This document shows positions 16,269 to 25,706 of a DNA stretch of 64,000 bases, piece after piece (positions within the stretch are counted from its first letter, which is position 1; each line of letters opens with the position of its first letter). This stretch comes from Candidatus Eisenbacteria bacterium (GTDB lineage: Bacteria > Eisenbacteria > RBG-16-71-46). Location of the stretch: positions 319,632 to 383,631 of the forward strand of contig JADLBL010000020.1 of NCBI GenBank assembly GCA_020847735.1, given 5' to 3'. The notes under the pieces were generated by a model. The model made no database searches and was not told the DNA's origin. It saw nothing but the letters and a program-made list of their open reading frames with translations. The position numbers and the translations under genes were made by a program.

Positions 16269-19115
16269 ATGCCTCGAAGCTTCCTGTGGGCCATCCGGCT
16301 GACGGTTCTCGCCGCCGTGGTGGCACTGGTGCCTCTGGCCCTGGCCGGCACGACCGGCAAGCTGTCGGGCCGCGTCGTGAACGAGAAGAAGGAGCCGCTC
16401 GCCGGAGTCAACGTCCGCATTGATGGCCAGCGCCTGGGTGCGATCACGGACGATGACGGCAGCTACTTCATCATCGGCATTCCGGCCGGCCAGTACGTCG
16501 TGCGCATGAACCTCGTCGGCTACGCGCCGTTCGTCGCCGAGCGCGTCGAGGTCTCGCCCGACTTCACCACGACCCAGGACGCGCAGATGCGCACCGAGGC
16601 CGTGCAGCTCGGCGAGGTGCGCGTCGAGGCGACCCGTCCCCTGCTGCAGAAGGACGCCACCGGCACGACCCGGTTCATCAGCTCGGACGACATCCAGAAG
16701 CTGCCGACCCGCGGTTACCGTGACGCCGCCGCCCTGCAGACGGGCATCGTCAACTTCGCCCGCAACATCGACACCGAAGCGCAGAACAACAACACCCTGA
16801 TCATCCGCGGCGGCCGGCCGAACGAAACCGCCTACTACGTGGACGGGTTCTCGCAGCAGGACCCGCTGACGGGCACCTCGAGCACCTCGATCAGCAACAA
16901 CGCGATCGAGGAAGTCGTCGTCCTGACGGGCGGCTTCAACGCCGAGTACGGCCGCATCATGTCCGGCGCGGTGAACGTCGTGACCCGCGAGGGCGCGGAC
17001 AAGTACTTCGGCTCGATCGAGGCCGTCACCGACAACCTCGCGGGAAGCTGGATCGGGGCCGACAAGACCGACTACAACATCTACGACGTGTCGCTCGGCG
17101 GGCCGCTCTGGCCGGGCTACGAGGACGCGAACTTCTACGTCTCGGCCGAGCGCCGCTGGCAGGCCGATCGCGCCCCGGGGTTCCTGTCCGACGTCTTCAA
17201 GGACCAGCTCGCGACCGAAGGCCTCGCCGAAGGCCGCAAGCCTTCGAACAGCTCCGGTGGACAGACGTTCCAGGGCAAGGTGACCTGGCGGCCGACGGAG
17301 AAGGGCACCCTGAAGCTGAGTGCGCTGGGCTCCGAGGACGACTGGCGTCAGTACCTGCACGCCTACCTGTTCGACCTCCAGCACGCCCCGCGCTACTACG
17401 ACCGCAACAAGTCCTACGGCGCCACCTACAGCCACGTGCTCAGCCCGCGGACGTTCTTCAACCTCTCGGGCAATTACTTCGAGACGATGCGCAAGCGCGG
17501 AGACGGGCTGGCGTTCGACCGTCTCGCCGAGTACTACACGCCCGGCGGCAGCAACCCGACCTACGATTCCGACCTGCCGTTCTTCTGGCGTGACGGTCAC
17601 GTCTTCGACGACTACCTGCAGCGGCGGTCGTCCTATTACGGCATTCAGGGCGGGTTCACGTCGCAGATCAATCAGCACAATCAGCTCAAGGTGGGTGGCG
17701 ACTGGCAGCGGCACACGCTTCGCTACTTCGATCACTTCTTCCCGGTGCAGCTCGGCGGAACGAATCCCAACCTGCTCGACTGGGACGGCTACGGCTACCA
17801 GATGAACGTCTTCCGCGACGCGAACAACGTCGTGACGCGCATCGACCTCGAGGAGGTCAATGGCGGCCGGGACGGCGCCAAGCATCCGCAGACGTGGTCC
17901 ACGTACGTGCAGGACAAGTTCGAGCGCTCCGGCGTGATCGTGAACGGCGGCCTGCGCTTCGATCACATCAACGTCAACACGCCCGCGCTGCGCAGCGAGC
18001 GGTTCCCGCTGGGCGTGGACGATACGACCGCGAACCTGAGCGGCAGCCGGCTGGACGACGCCGACCTCGAGCCCAACAAGACCTACGCGCGCATCTCGCC
18101 GCGTCTGGGCGTCGCCTTCCCGGTGGACGAGAAGACGGTGCTTCGCTTCAACTACGGCCAGTTCTACCAGCAGCCGAACCTGCAGGACCTCTATGTCAGC
18201 TACCGCTTCCTCGACTACAAGGTTCGCAGCGGCGGTTACTTCGTCGGCTTCGGCAACCCCAATCTGCGCCCGGAGCGGACGACGGCCTACGAGGTCGGCG
18301 TCCAGCGGCAGATGGGGGATCGCGTGCGCCTCGACGCGACGGCCTACTACAAGGACGTCAAGGACCTGGTCGAGATCCAGGCGATTCCGTCGAGCCCCAA
18401 GAGCTTCTCGTCGTACCGGAATCGCGATTTCGCGACGATCAAGGGCTTCGACCTCGGCATCGCGATGCGCCCGGTCAACCACTTCTCCGGGCAGCTTTCG
18501 TACAGCTTGTCGTTCGCCAAGGGCACCGGCTCGGTGTCGAACACTCAGCGCAACATCGCCTGGGTCGGCACCGAGGTTCCGAAGCAGACGGCTCCGCTCG
18601 ACTTCGACCAGCGCCACAAGATTTCGATGAACGTGGACTGGCGACTCGGCAAGGGCGAGGGCCCGCTCATGGGCTCGCACCGCTGGCTCGAGAACACCGG
18701 CATCAACGCGCTCTTCAACGTCGGGAGCGGCACCCCGTACACCCCGACCAAGGTCTACAACGAGGTGACGCTGGCCGCGGTGGCCTCCGAGCCGAGCGGT
18801 CCGGTCAACTCGGAGTACGGCCCCTGGTCGGTGAGCCTCGACCTGAAGGCGACGCGTGAGTTCGTGCTCGGCAACCTGAAGGTCGAAGCCTTCGTGTGGG
18901 GACTCAACGTGCTGGACAACAAGAACCCGATCACGGTCTACACCTCGACCGGATCGCCGTACACCACGAACTGGATCAACACCGACGACGGCCAGACCTT
19001 CCTCGCGAACACCGTGGCGAAGAACGGCGGGCAGCTCTACGACCTGGCCGAGAACAACCCGAATCTCTACGCCAACCCGCGTCTCGTGCGGTTCGGACTG
19101 CGGACGAGCTTCTGA
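16269..19115 (+). CDS. TonB-dependent receptor with carboxypeptidase-like N-terminal domain
   Basis: A 948-residue outer-membrane receptor. After a signal peptide (ending ALAG), residues ~28-115 form a carboxypeptidase-regulatory-like beta sandwich (GKLSGRVVNEKKEPLAGVNV), typical of SusC-like and FCB receptors. The plug domain (~130-250) contains IIRGGRPNETAYYVDG. A long barrel follows and ends with RFGLRTSF, a terminal Phe. It should import a ligand across the outer membrane using TonB-ExbBD energy. No TonB or ExbBD gene is in the window, and no SusD-like partner. The ATG at 16269 follows AAAGGAG at good spacing. The gene precedes a huge secreted protein and a PorV-like gene, suggesting a surface export or uptake operon. 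Confidence 0.9.
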   Translation: MPRSFLWAIRLTVLAAVVALVPLALAGTTGKLSGRVVNEKKEPLAGVNVRIDGQRLGAITDDDGSYFIIGIPAGQYVVRMNLVGYAPFVAERVEVSPDFTTTQDAQMRTEAVQLGEVRVEATRPLLQKDATGTTRFISSDDIQKLPTRGYRDAAALQTGIVNFARNIDTEAQNNNTLIIRGGRPNETAYYVDGFSQQDPLTGTSSTSISNNAIEEVVVLTGGFNAEYGRIMSGAVNVVTREGADKYFGSIEAVTDNLAGSWIGADKTDYNIYDVSLGGPLWPGYEDANFYVSAERRWQADRAPGFLSDVFKDQLATEGLAEGRKPSNSSGGQTFQGKVTWRPTEKGTLKLSALGSEDDWRQYLHAYLFDLQHAPRYYDRNKSYGATYSHVLSPRTFFNLSGNYFETMRKRGDGLAFDRLAEYYTPGGSNPTYDSDLPFFWRDGHVFDDYLQRRSSYYGIQGGFTSQINQHNQLKVGGDWQRHTLRYFDHFFPVQLGGTNPNLLDWDGYGYQMNVFRDANNVVTRIDLEEVNGGRDGAKHPQTWSTYVQDKFERSGVIVNGGLRFDHINVNTPALRSERFPLGVDDTTANLSGSRLDDADLEPNKTYARISPRLGVAFPVDEKTVLRFNYGQFYQQPNLQDLYVSYRFLDYKVRSGGYFVGFGNPNLRPERTTAYEVGVQRQMGDRVRLDATAYYKDVKDLVEIQAIPSSPKSFSSYRNRDFATIKGFDLGIAMRPVNHFSGQLSYSLSFAKGTGSVSNTQRNIAWVGTEVPKQTAPLDFDQRHKISMNVDWRLGKGEGPLMGSHRWLENTGINALFNVGSGTPYTPTKVYNEVTLAAVASEPSGPVNSEYGPWSVSLDLKATREFVLGNLKVEAFVWGLNVLDNKNPITVYTSTGSPYTTNWINTDDGQTFLANTVAKNGGQLYDLAENNPNLYANPRLVRFGLRTSF

Positions 19116-19144
19116 TGAACCTCATCGCCGGCAGGAGGCCTGAG

Positions 19145-22100
19145 ATGATTCTTCGCCGTTCGTGGCCCGTGTGGGCCATGGTCCTGCTCGGTGTCGCGCT
19201 GCTCGCGGGCAGCGCGTCGTCCGAGCCCAACCGGGCACTCGCGCGGGTCGCCGTCCGCAAGCCGGCCGTCAAGCCGGTCAAGGCGCTGAAGGACGAGCGC
19301 GTCAACACCGAGAGCAGCGATCGGCGGGTGGACGTCAACTCCATCAACATGTTCGTGACCAACAAGGGTTCGATCGCGAACGACTTCGCGAACAACAACA
19401 ACTCGGGGCTGTTCTTCCCCAAGGGCACTCTGAAGACGGCCGTGTACGAGTCGGGCATCTGGATCGGCGGCAAGCTCGCCGGTTCGCTCAACGACTACCG
19501 GGTCGCGATCGCCGAATACAGCCAGGAGTTCCAGCCGGGCGCCATGACCGGGCCGGGAGCGTGGGACGATCCGAACGACCCGGCGTTCACGGTCTACAAG
19601 GTGGCTCGCTGGAGCGGCAACCCCAACGATTCCGCGCACGTCGAGCGCGACCCCGTGGCGGTCGGCAAGGACCGCACCCTGGACCCGCTCTTCCATCATT
19701 CGTGGAGCGAGTACATGGCGGGCGCCGTCCCCTATGGCGCGCCGTGGAAGTACTACGACCTGCCCGACCCGAACAATCCGGGCGGAACGGTGCAGGTTCC
19801 CGGTCCCGACGTGACGGGCGACCAGATGCTGTGGTCGGTCTACAACGACGCCGACCCGGCCGTGCACACGAACCAGCTCTCGACGCCGCTCGGCGTCGAA
19901 GTCCAGAACTCGGTCTTCGGGTTCGACCGGCAGGGCGCGCTCGGAAACACGGTGTTCCTCGACTACAAGGTCATCAACAAGAGCGGGAACGACTACGACT
20001 CCTGCTACGTGATCCTGTGGTCCGATCCGGACCTCGGTGGCGCGGGCGACGATCTCACGGGCTGCGACACGACCCTGTCGGTGGGCTACGTCTACAACGC
20101 CACCAACACCGACCAGCTCTACGCCGGCCGCCCGCCGTGCGTGGGCTACGACTACTTCCAGGGCCCGAAGGTGAACGGTGTGCCTCTCGGCATGTCGGCG
20201 TTCATCCAGTACATCAACGGTACGGACCCTTCCAACGCCACCGAGACGTACAACTACATGCGCGGGTTCGCGAAGGACGGCTCGCCGATCATCAACCCGG
20301 ACACCGACGAGCCGGCCAAGCTGATGTACCCCGGTGACCCGGTGAAGGGCACGGGCTGGCTCGACTCGAACCCGTCGGACCGGCGCTTCATGTGCATCGC
20401 CGGCCCGTTCACGCTGGCGGCCGGAGATACCCAGGTGATCGTCGGCGCGATCGTGATCGGCCAGGGCGGCAACCGGCTGTCGTCGATCACCGCGATGAAG
20501 TTCTACGACATCAAGGCCCAGAAGGCGTTCGACCTCGACTTCGACCTGCCTTCTCCGCCACCGCAGCCGCAGGTGTCCTTCAGCACGGACCATGGCAGCG
20601 TGAACCTGCTGTGGGACTCGGGTTCGCGCTTCAACTACATCGCGCCCGCGGGCTACGCGTTCGAGGGCTACAACGTGTACCAGGGCGCGTCCGTCGCCGG
20701 CCCGTGGACGCGGCTGTTCACGTTCGACGTTCCGAACGGCATCGGCGTGGTGCGCGACTCGGTCTTCGACATCGAGGTCGGCGAAGTCATCCACGACATG
20801 CCGGTCGCCTTCGGCGGCGACAACGGCGTGCAGTACACGTACGCCGCCAACACGGACGCGATCCGTGGCGGTCCGCTGCGCGACGGGACGCCGTACTTCT
20901 ACGCGATCACGGCCTATGCGGTGAACCCGAACCCGTCGCAGGGCCTCGACAAGGTGCTCGAGACGTCCTTCCAGCCGGTCACCGTGATCCCGCAGCGGCC
21001 GGCCTCCGGGACCGACGTCAGCACCGCGTACGTGAACGCGGCCGATGTGCACCGGGTGAGCACGGGGACGCCGGCCACGACCGATCACGTCGTGGTGGAC
21101 GTCGTGGATCCCGCTTCGATCACGGGGCACACCTACGCGATCACCTACCAGGGCGCGAGCCCGCCGTACACCTGGTCGCTCACCGACCTGACGACCAACC
21201 AGACGCTGCTGTCGAACCAGACCGAGCGGACGAACTCGCCCTCGTACGCGCCGGTGGACGGCATGGTCATCAAGCTGCGCGAGTCCCAGACCTCGCATGG
21301 CCCGCTCAACGACGTCTACTACGCGCCATTCGACAACGACATGCCGTGGCACGGCGTGGGCGCGGGGCTGGGGGACGCGGCGACCGGTTCGGAGCTTTAC
21401 GACGACAGCTTCGGGTACGGCTTCGACTTCTTCGCCGGCATCGATCCGGACGCCAGCCCGGGGCTGTTCCCGAGCGTCGAACTGCGCTTCGGGCCGACGC
21501 AGCCCGGGTACATCTACTACCGCGACGAGCTTCCCGGCTCGGGCGGCGCCCCCGCCAACACGGGCCGTGGCTACACGTACGGCGGACTCGGCACCGTGCC
21601 CTTCCAGGCGTGGGACGTGGACAACAACGTCCAGCTCGAGGTCGGCTTCGTCGAGCGGCGGATCACCGACAACGACGGCAATCCGGCGGCCAGCCAGCCC
21701 GCGACTCACGACGGCATCTGGATGCCCGACGGCAGCTCGACCGGCGGCCGCGAGTATCTCGGCATCAGCTCGTATCCGTTCGTCGCCGGAACTCCGAACC
21801 CCCTGCTGGCCGCCGACGGCGCGCTCGTGGGCGGTGACGAGGGCTGGCTCTACGACGCGTGGCTCTACCGGACCGGCACGGTCAAGCCCGGAGACAGGTT
21901 CATCATCGTCTCCGGCGGCAACCGGCCCGGCACGCCCAACGACTCGCTGATCTTCACGACGGTCAAGTCGTCGAGCGGAGAGGTCGCCCTGCAGCGGGCG
22001 GGCTTCTCGAAGATTCGCGCGGTTCCGAATCCCTACTACGCGCATTCCGCGTACGAACTCTCGTCGCTCAACCGGATCATCAAGTTCGTGAACATGCCGG

Positions 22101-22321
22101 AGCAGGCCACGGTGCGGATCTACAACCTCGCCGGCGACCTGGTCCGGACCCTCCACAAGACCGACGCGTCGTCGTCCATTCTCGAGTGGGACCTGCTGAC
22201 GGAGAACCAGCTGCCGGTCGGAAGCGGTGTGTACGTCTATCACATCGAGGTGCCGGGAGCCGGGCAGACCTTCGGAAAGCTCGCGGTCTTCGTCGAGAAG
22301 GAACGACTGTCCAACTACTGA
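19145..22321 (+). CDS. Very large secreted protein with C-terminal T9SS/FlgD-like sorting domain
   Basis: A 1058-residue protein with a signal peptide (MILRRSW... ending SASS). The long beta-rich body includes a segment SESGIWIGGKL-like region near residue 100, a fibronectin-like region (EGYNVYQGASVAGPWTRL) near 515-530, and no catalytic motif that I recognise. The last ~100 residues begin with AVPNPYY and contain VRIYNLAGDLVRTL and GVYVYHIE. This is the classic FlgD-Ig/T9SS type A-like sorting domain. The ATG at 19145 is preferred over 19115 because AGGAGG sits six bases upstream. It lies 29 bases after the TonB receptor stop and 40 bases before the PorV-like gene, consistent with an exported surface cargo. 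Confidence 0.8.
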   Translation: MILRRSWPVWAMVLLGVALLAGSASSEPNRALARVAVRKPAVKPVKALKDERVNTESSDRRVDVNSINMFVTNKGSIANDFANNNNSGLFFPKGTLKTAVYESGIWIGGKLAGSLNDYRVAIAEYSQEFQPGAMTGPGAWDDPNDPAFTVYKVARWSGNPNDSAHVERDPVAVGKDRTLDPLFHHSWSEYMAGAVPYGAPWKYYDLPDPNNPGGTVQVPGPDVTGDQMLWSVYNDADPAVHTNQLSTPLGVEVQNSVFGFDRQGALGNTVFLDYKVINKSGNDYDSCYVILWSDPDLGGAGDDLTGCDTTLSVGYVYNATNTDQLYAGRPPCVGYDYFQGPKVNGVPLGMSAFIQYINGTDPSNATETYNYMRGFAKDGSPIINPDTDEPAKLMYPGDPVKGTGWLDSNPSDRRFMCIAGPFTLAAGDTQVIVGAIVIGQGGNRLSSITAMKFYDIKAQKAFDLDFDLPSPPPQPQVSFSTDHGSVNLLWDSGSRFNYIAPAGYAFEGYNVYQGASVAGPWTRLFTFDVPNGIGVVRDSVFDIEVGEVIHDMPVAFGGDNGVQYTYAANTDAIRGGPLRDGTPYFYAITAYAVNPNPSQGLDKVLETSFQPVTVIPQRPASGTDVSTAYVNAADVHRVSTGTPATTDHVVVDVVDPASITGHTYAITYQGASPPYTWSLTDLTTNQTLLSNQTERTNSPSYAPVDGMVIKLRESQTSHGPLNDVYYAPFDNDMPWHGVGAGLGDAATGSELYDDSFGYGFDFFAGIDPDASPGLFPSVELRFGPTQPGYIYYRDELPGSGGAPANTGRGYTYGGLGTVPFQAWDVDNNVQLEVGFVERRITDNDGNPAASQPATHDGIWMPDGSSTGGREYLGISSYPFVAGTPNPLLAADGALVGGDEGWLYDAWLYRTGTVKPGDRFIIVSGGNRPGTPNDSLIFTTVKSSSGEVALQRAGFSKIRAVPNPYYAHSAYELSSLNRIIKFVNMPEQATVRIYNLAGDLVRTLHKTDASSSILEWDLLTENQLPVGSGVYVYHIEVPGAGQTFGKLAVFVEKERLSNY

Positions 22322-22361
22322 TCGGGAGGGCATGGACATGAACAACGGAAGGAGCCTGCAA

Positions 22362-23456
22362 ATGGAGGGCAGAATGGCCCGATATTTCCTGCGCGCGCTC
22401 GTCCTGTCGGCCCTCCTGGGGCTGGCCGCCGCGCCGGCGCTCGCCGGCTCGGAGGCCCGCAAGGGCACGGCGGGCGCGATGGAACTGCGCATTCCCGTGG
22501 GCGCGCGTGGGACGGCGCTGGGCGGAGCGGTCGCCAGCGACATCACCGGCGTGGAAGCCATGTTCTGGAATCCGGCCGGCCTCGCGAGCGTGACCGGGAC
22601 GGACGCTCTGTTCTCGCACCAGAACTACTTCGCCGACATGCAGCTGAACTACGCGGGCGTGGCGACCAACCTGGGCGGGTTCGGCGTCCTGGGCGTCAGC
22701 GTCAAGGTGCTCTCGGTCGGCGACATCTACGTCACGACCGAACAGGCGCCGGACGGCACGGGTGAGATTCTCACCCCGACGTTCGCCGTCCTCGGGGCGA
22801 GCTGGGCCCGGCAGTTCACGGACCGGGTGAATTTCGGCGGCACGCTGAGCTACGTGACGGAGAGCATCGCCGACAATTCCGCCAATGGCGTCGCGTTCGA
22901 CTTCGGCGTCCAGTACGTGACCGACTGGCACGGGTTCCGGCTCGGCATGGTCATCAAGAACTTCGGGCCGGACATGTCGTACAGCGGCCCGGGGTTCGAG
23001 ACGAGCGTGCTCGATCCGAACCAGGATCCGAACGCCGGCCCGCACCGGCTCTCCTACGCAGCCACCACGTTCGAGATGCCGTCCTACATCACGCTGTCCA
23101 CCAACTACAACATCGTGCAGTCGAGCAAGGCCCGGTTGACCGCGCTCGCGGCGTTCCAGAACAACAACTTCTCCGGCGACAATCTCCGGGGCGGACTGGA
23201 ATGGAGCTACCGCGACATGCTGGCGCTGCGCGGCTCGTACTTCGGCAGCTTCAACGGCAAGATCGACCCGACGACCGGCGACGAGACGTACAAGTTCGAC
23301 AGTGGCGACGACCTGTACGAGGGCTGGGCTCTCGGCGCGGGTCTCGGCACCAAGGTCGGGGCCACCTCGCACCTGGGGGTGGACTTCGCCTACCGTCCCG
23401 TCAAGGACGGCCTGTTCGACGACACGTACGAACTCGGGGTGCGCCTGAAGTTCTGA
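22362..23456 (+). CDS. PorV/PorQ-like outer-membrane protein
   Basis: A 364-residue protein with a signal peptide ending ALAG. The mature start has AMELRIPVGARGTALGGA and DITGVEAMFWNPAGLA, the signature of the PorV/PorQ (UPF0164) barrel family, and the chain ends in ELGVRLKF with a terminal Phe. In Bacteroidota PorV binds the sorting domains of T9SS cargo and delivers them to the attachment complex. Its position right after a sorting-domain protein supports a similar role here. The ATG at 22362 follows GGAAGGAG with seven bases; ATGs at 22332 and 22338 follow GGGAGG and remain possible. The operon ends at the hairpin 23477-23508. Confidence 0.85.
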   Translation: MEGRMARYFLRALVLSALLGLAAAPALAGSEARKGTAGAMELRIPVGARGTALGGAVASDITGVEAMFWNPAGLASVTGTDALFSHQNYFADMQLNYAGVATNLGGFGVLGVSVKVLSVGDIYVTTEQAPDGTGEILTPTFAVLGASWARQFTDRVNFGGTLSYVTESIADNSANGVAFDFGVQYVTDWHGFRLGMVIKNFGPDMSYSGPGFETSVLDPNQDPNAGPHRLSYAATTFEMPSYITLSTNYNIVQSSKARLTALAAFQNNNFSGDNLRGGLEWSYRDMLALRGSYFGSFNGKIDPTTGDETYKFDSGDDLYEGWALGAGLGTKVGATSHLGVDFAYRPVKDGLFDDTYELGVRLKF

Positions 23457-23476
23457 GCGTCGCCCGCACGAACGAT

Positions 23477-23508
23477 TCGGCCCCCGGACCGCGAGGTCCG
23501 GGGGCCGA
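23477..23508. terminator. Bidirectional hairpin between convergent operons
   Basis: A perfect 14-bp stem (23477-23490 with 23495-23508, loop GCGA) lies between the PorV-like gene and the gdh gene, which converge. It has no T-run on either side but high stability. Confidence 0.65.
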
Positions 23509-23526
23509 TTGGCTTCTCCGGGCGGC

Positions 23527-24792
23527 TCAGGAGTACATGCCGCGCAGCTCGTGCACGCGCTGCACGCGGCGAATCGCGACCATGTAGGCCGCCACGCGCA
23601 GCGAGCACTTCTCGCGGACGGCCACCTCGACCACGTCGCCGAAGGCCTGCTCCATCTTCTCGCGCAGGCGGGCGTTCACCTCGCGCTCGGGCCAGTAGAA
23701 GCCCATGCGGTTCTGCACCCATTCGAAGTAGCTGACGGTCACGCCGCCGGCGTTGCACAGGATGTCCGGAATCACCCAGACGCCCTTGTCCTGGAGAATC
23801 TTGTCGGCGTCGGGAGTGGTGGGACCGTTCGCGCCCTCGCCGATGATCCGCGCCTTCACCCGGGGCGCGTTCTCGTCGGTGATCTGGTTCTCGAGCGCCG
23901 CCGGGACGAGGATGTCGCAGTCGTACTCGAGGATCGAGGTCGTGAGCGGCTGCCCGCCGGCGAAGCCGGCGATTCCCCGGCGTTCCGCGACGTGCTTCAG
24001 CAGGGCCGGCACGTCGAGCCCGGCCGGGTTGTGCACCGCGCCGCCGACGTCCGAGACGGCCACGACCTTCGCACCGCACTCGCGGACCAGCAGGTCGGCC
24101 GCGACGCCTCCCACGTTGCCGAAGCCCTGGACGGCCACGCGGGCATCCTTGAGGGGCATGTTCAGGTGCCGGCACATCTGCTCGATGCAGATCATGACTC
24201 CGCGTCCCGTCGCCGCGCGGCGACCGGCCGAGCCCCCGATCTCGAGCGGCTTGCCGGTCACGACCCCCAGTTCGTTGCGACGGGTGTGCATCGAGAACGT
24301 GTCCACGATCCACGCCATCTCGCGTTCACCGGTGTTGACGTCCGGCGCCGGCACGTCGCTGTCGGGGCCGAAGACGTCGGACAGATCCGCGGCGTAGCGG
24401 CGGGTGAGGCGCTCGAGCTCGCCGGCCGAAAGCTTTCGGGGATCCACGACCACGCCGCCCTTGCCGCCGCCGAAGGGCAGGTCGGCCACGGCGCATTTCC
24501 AGGTCATCCACGCGGCGAGCGCGGAGACCTCGTCGAGCGTCACGTCCTGGTGGAAGCGGATGCCGCCCTTGGCGGGGCCGCGCGCGATCGAATGCTGGAC
24601 GCGGTAGCCGACGAACACCCGGATGGTCCCGTCGTCCATGAGCACGGGCAGATGCTGGATGGTCGCTCGTCGCGGGCGCTTGAGGACCTCCTTGAGCCCC
24701 GGATTCAGGCCCAGGCGGGCGGCGGCTTCTTCGAACTGCCGCTCGGCGTTTTCGAGCGGATTGAGCTGCGAGTTGGCCCCCACGGCTGCCAT
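23527..24792 (-). CDS. Glu/Leu/Phe/Val-family dehydrogenase (glutamate dehydrogenase)
   Basis: A 421-residue NAD(P)-dependent amino-acid dehydrogenase, the usual length of the hexameric GDH family. The substrate domain carries KGGIRFH and the catalytic-Lys segment PFGGGKGG (K111). The Rossmann domain has VQGFGNVGG near 217-225. It interconverts glutamate with 2-oxoglutarate and ammonia in the cytoplasm. The ATG at 24792 is chosen because GGAGG lies eight bases upstream; an upstream in-frame start would add an unrelated Arg/Ser/Pro stretch. It has its own promoter (24889-24917) and is therefore separate from the lipoprotein genes behind it. Use of NAD or NADP cannot be told from sequence alone. 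Confidence 0.93.
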   Translation of the reverse strand: MAAVGANSQLNPLENAERQFEEAAARLGLNPGLKEVLKRPRRATIQHLPVLMDDGTIRVFVGYRVQHSIARGPAKGGIRFHQDVTLDEVSALAAWMTWKCAVADLPFGGGKGGVVVDPRKLSAGELERLTRRYAADLSDVFGPDSDVPAPDVNTGEREMAWIVDTFSMHTRRNELGVVTGKPLEIGGSAGRRAATGRGVMICIEQMCRHLNMPLKDARVAVQGFGNVGGVAADLLVRECGAKVVAVSDVGGAVHNPAGLDVPALLKHVAERRGIAGFAGGQPLTTSILEYDCDILVPAALENQITDENAPRVKARIIGEGANGPTTPDADKILQDKGVWVIPDILCNAGGVTVSYFEWVQNRMGFYWPEREVNARLREKMEQAFGDVVEVAVREKCSLRVAAYMVAIRRVQRVHELRGMYS

Positions 24793-24888
24793 GGGTTCGT
24801 CCTCCGGGGACACGGCGTTCGAGCGCGCCGGTGCCCCGAAGCGGGAGGTGCGGGGCGGCGACGCGGATCGCAAAGCAAAGCGCCCGGC

Positions 24889-24917
24889 AGTATAGAGACG
24901 GACCGAAGGCGTCTCAA
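24889..24917 (-). promoter_or_regulatory. Promoter of the glutamate dehydrogenase gene
   Basis: Minus-strand TTGAGA (24917-24912), 17 bases, TATACT (24894-24889). It is the best match to the standard -10 box in the window. The start is predicted near 24882, giving a leader of about 90 bases. Confidence 0.75.
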
Positions 24918-24936
24918 GACCGGCCGGGCGCCCGGC

Positions 24937-25689
24937 TCACAGGCCCTGGAGCTTCACCCGGCCGAACGTGGACTCGACGTACTGCAGCATTCCGCGGTTC
25001 GTCGTGGCCGGGGTCGCTCCCGGTCGGCGGGACGCCGCGAGGCCGGGAGCGGGGGCGGTGGCCGAGCCGCCCGGCGGCAGCGTCTCGTCCTCCCAGCGTT
25101 CGATCCACCACCGGTTGGGATCGGGCTGGAATCCGCGCGCCGCCAGTTCGGGCGGGATCGCGGCCGAGTCGCCGCGTACGAGGTAGAACTTGGCGTAGCC
25201 GTTCACCTCGTTCACCTCCGGTCCGCTTCCGCGGTCGATGATGACCTTGAGGTTCACCTTGGTGCGGATCGAGTAGTGCCAGGGCGCGGTCTTTCCCGGC
25301 CGGTCGTCGTTGAGCGGTATCAGCGTCTTGTCGAGGTCCAGCTGGATGTCGCTCGCCGGGTCGTGGTCGATCGTGCCGACGAAAAGCCCGGTCGCGGTCC
25401 GGAGTTCGTCCTCGCGCGTGAATGGCGCGTCGCGGTACGCGTTGCCCGCCGAGTCGCCGAGCGCGAACTGGAAACGGTAGTCGTCGGTGAAGATCTCCTC
25501 GTACTCCTTGATTCCGCGGTTCTTCCAGCACCACTCGAAGAGCCGCACGACGTTCGCCGGGGTGTTCGGAACCGGGGCGGGGGTCGAAGCCACGCGCGTG
25601 GTCGAGACGTTCGGGTCGAACGGATTGAAGCAGCCGGCGGCGCCGGCGACGGTCACGGCGAGAACGAGGGGGGCAAGCAGGCGCTTCAT
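24937..25689 (-). CDS. Lipoprotein with NTF2-like look, paralogue of the next gene
   Basis: A 250-residue protein whose N terminus is a lipoprotein signal (AGAAGC lipobox), giving mature Cys-Phe-Asn-Pro-Phe. Residues ~45-190 resemble an NTF2/SnoaL-like fold, starting VVRLFEWCWKNRG and ending with WWIERWEDE. The C-terminal ~50 residues are Pro/Ala-rich. The neighbour on the same strand (25707-26375) has the same mature start pattern (C-x-N-P-F-x-P) and the same closing RWxxxRWED pattern, so the two look like divergent duplicates. The ATG at 25689 follows GGAGG with a good gap. It lies in the same transcription direction as a large barrel protein and may be its periplasm- or surface-side partner. 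Function unknown. Confidence 0.7.
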   Translation of the reverse strand: MKRLLAPLVLAVTVAGAAGCFNPFDPNVSTTRVASTPAPVPNTPANVVRLFEWCWKNRGIKEYEEIFTDDYRFQFALGDSAGNAYRDAPFTREDELRTATGLFVGTIDHDPASDIQLDLDKTLIPLNDDRPGKTAPWHYSIRTKVNLKVIIDRGSGPEVNEVNGYAKFYLVRGDSAAIPPELAARGFQPDPNRWWIERWEDETLPPGGSATAPAPGLAASRRPGATPATTNRGMLQYVESTFGRVKLQGL

Positions 25690-25706
25690 CGGAGTCCTCC
25701 GGGCGA

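Noticed and set aside
14472-18680. A very long open frame on the minus strand opposite the barrel and TonB genes
   Set aside because: High GC removes stop codons from antisense frames. The translation is repetitive Arg/Val/Leu/Asp without domains, while the plus strand encodes well-defined proteins with signal peptides and ribosome-binding sites.
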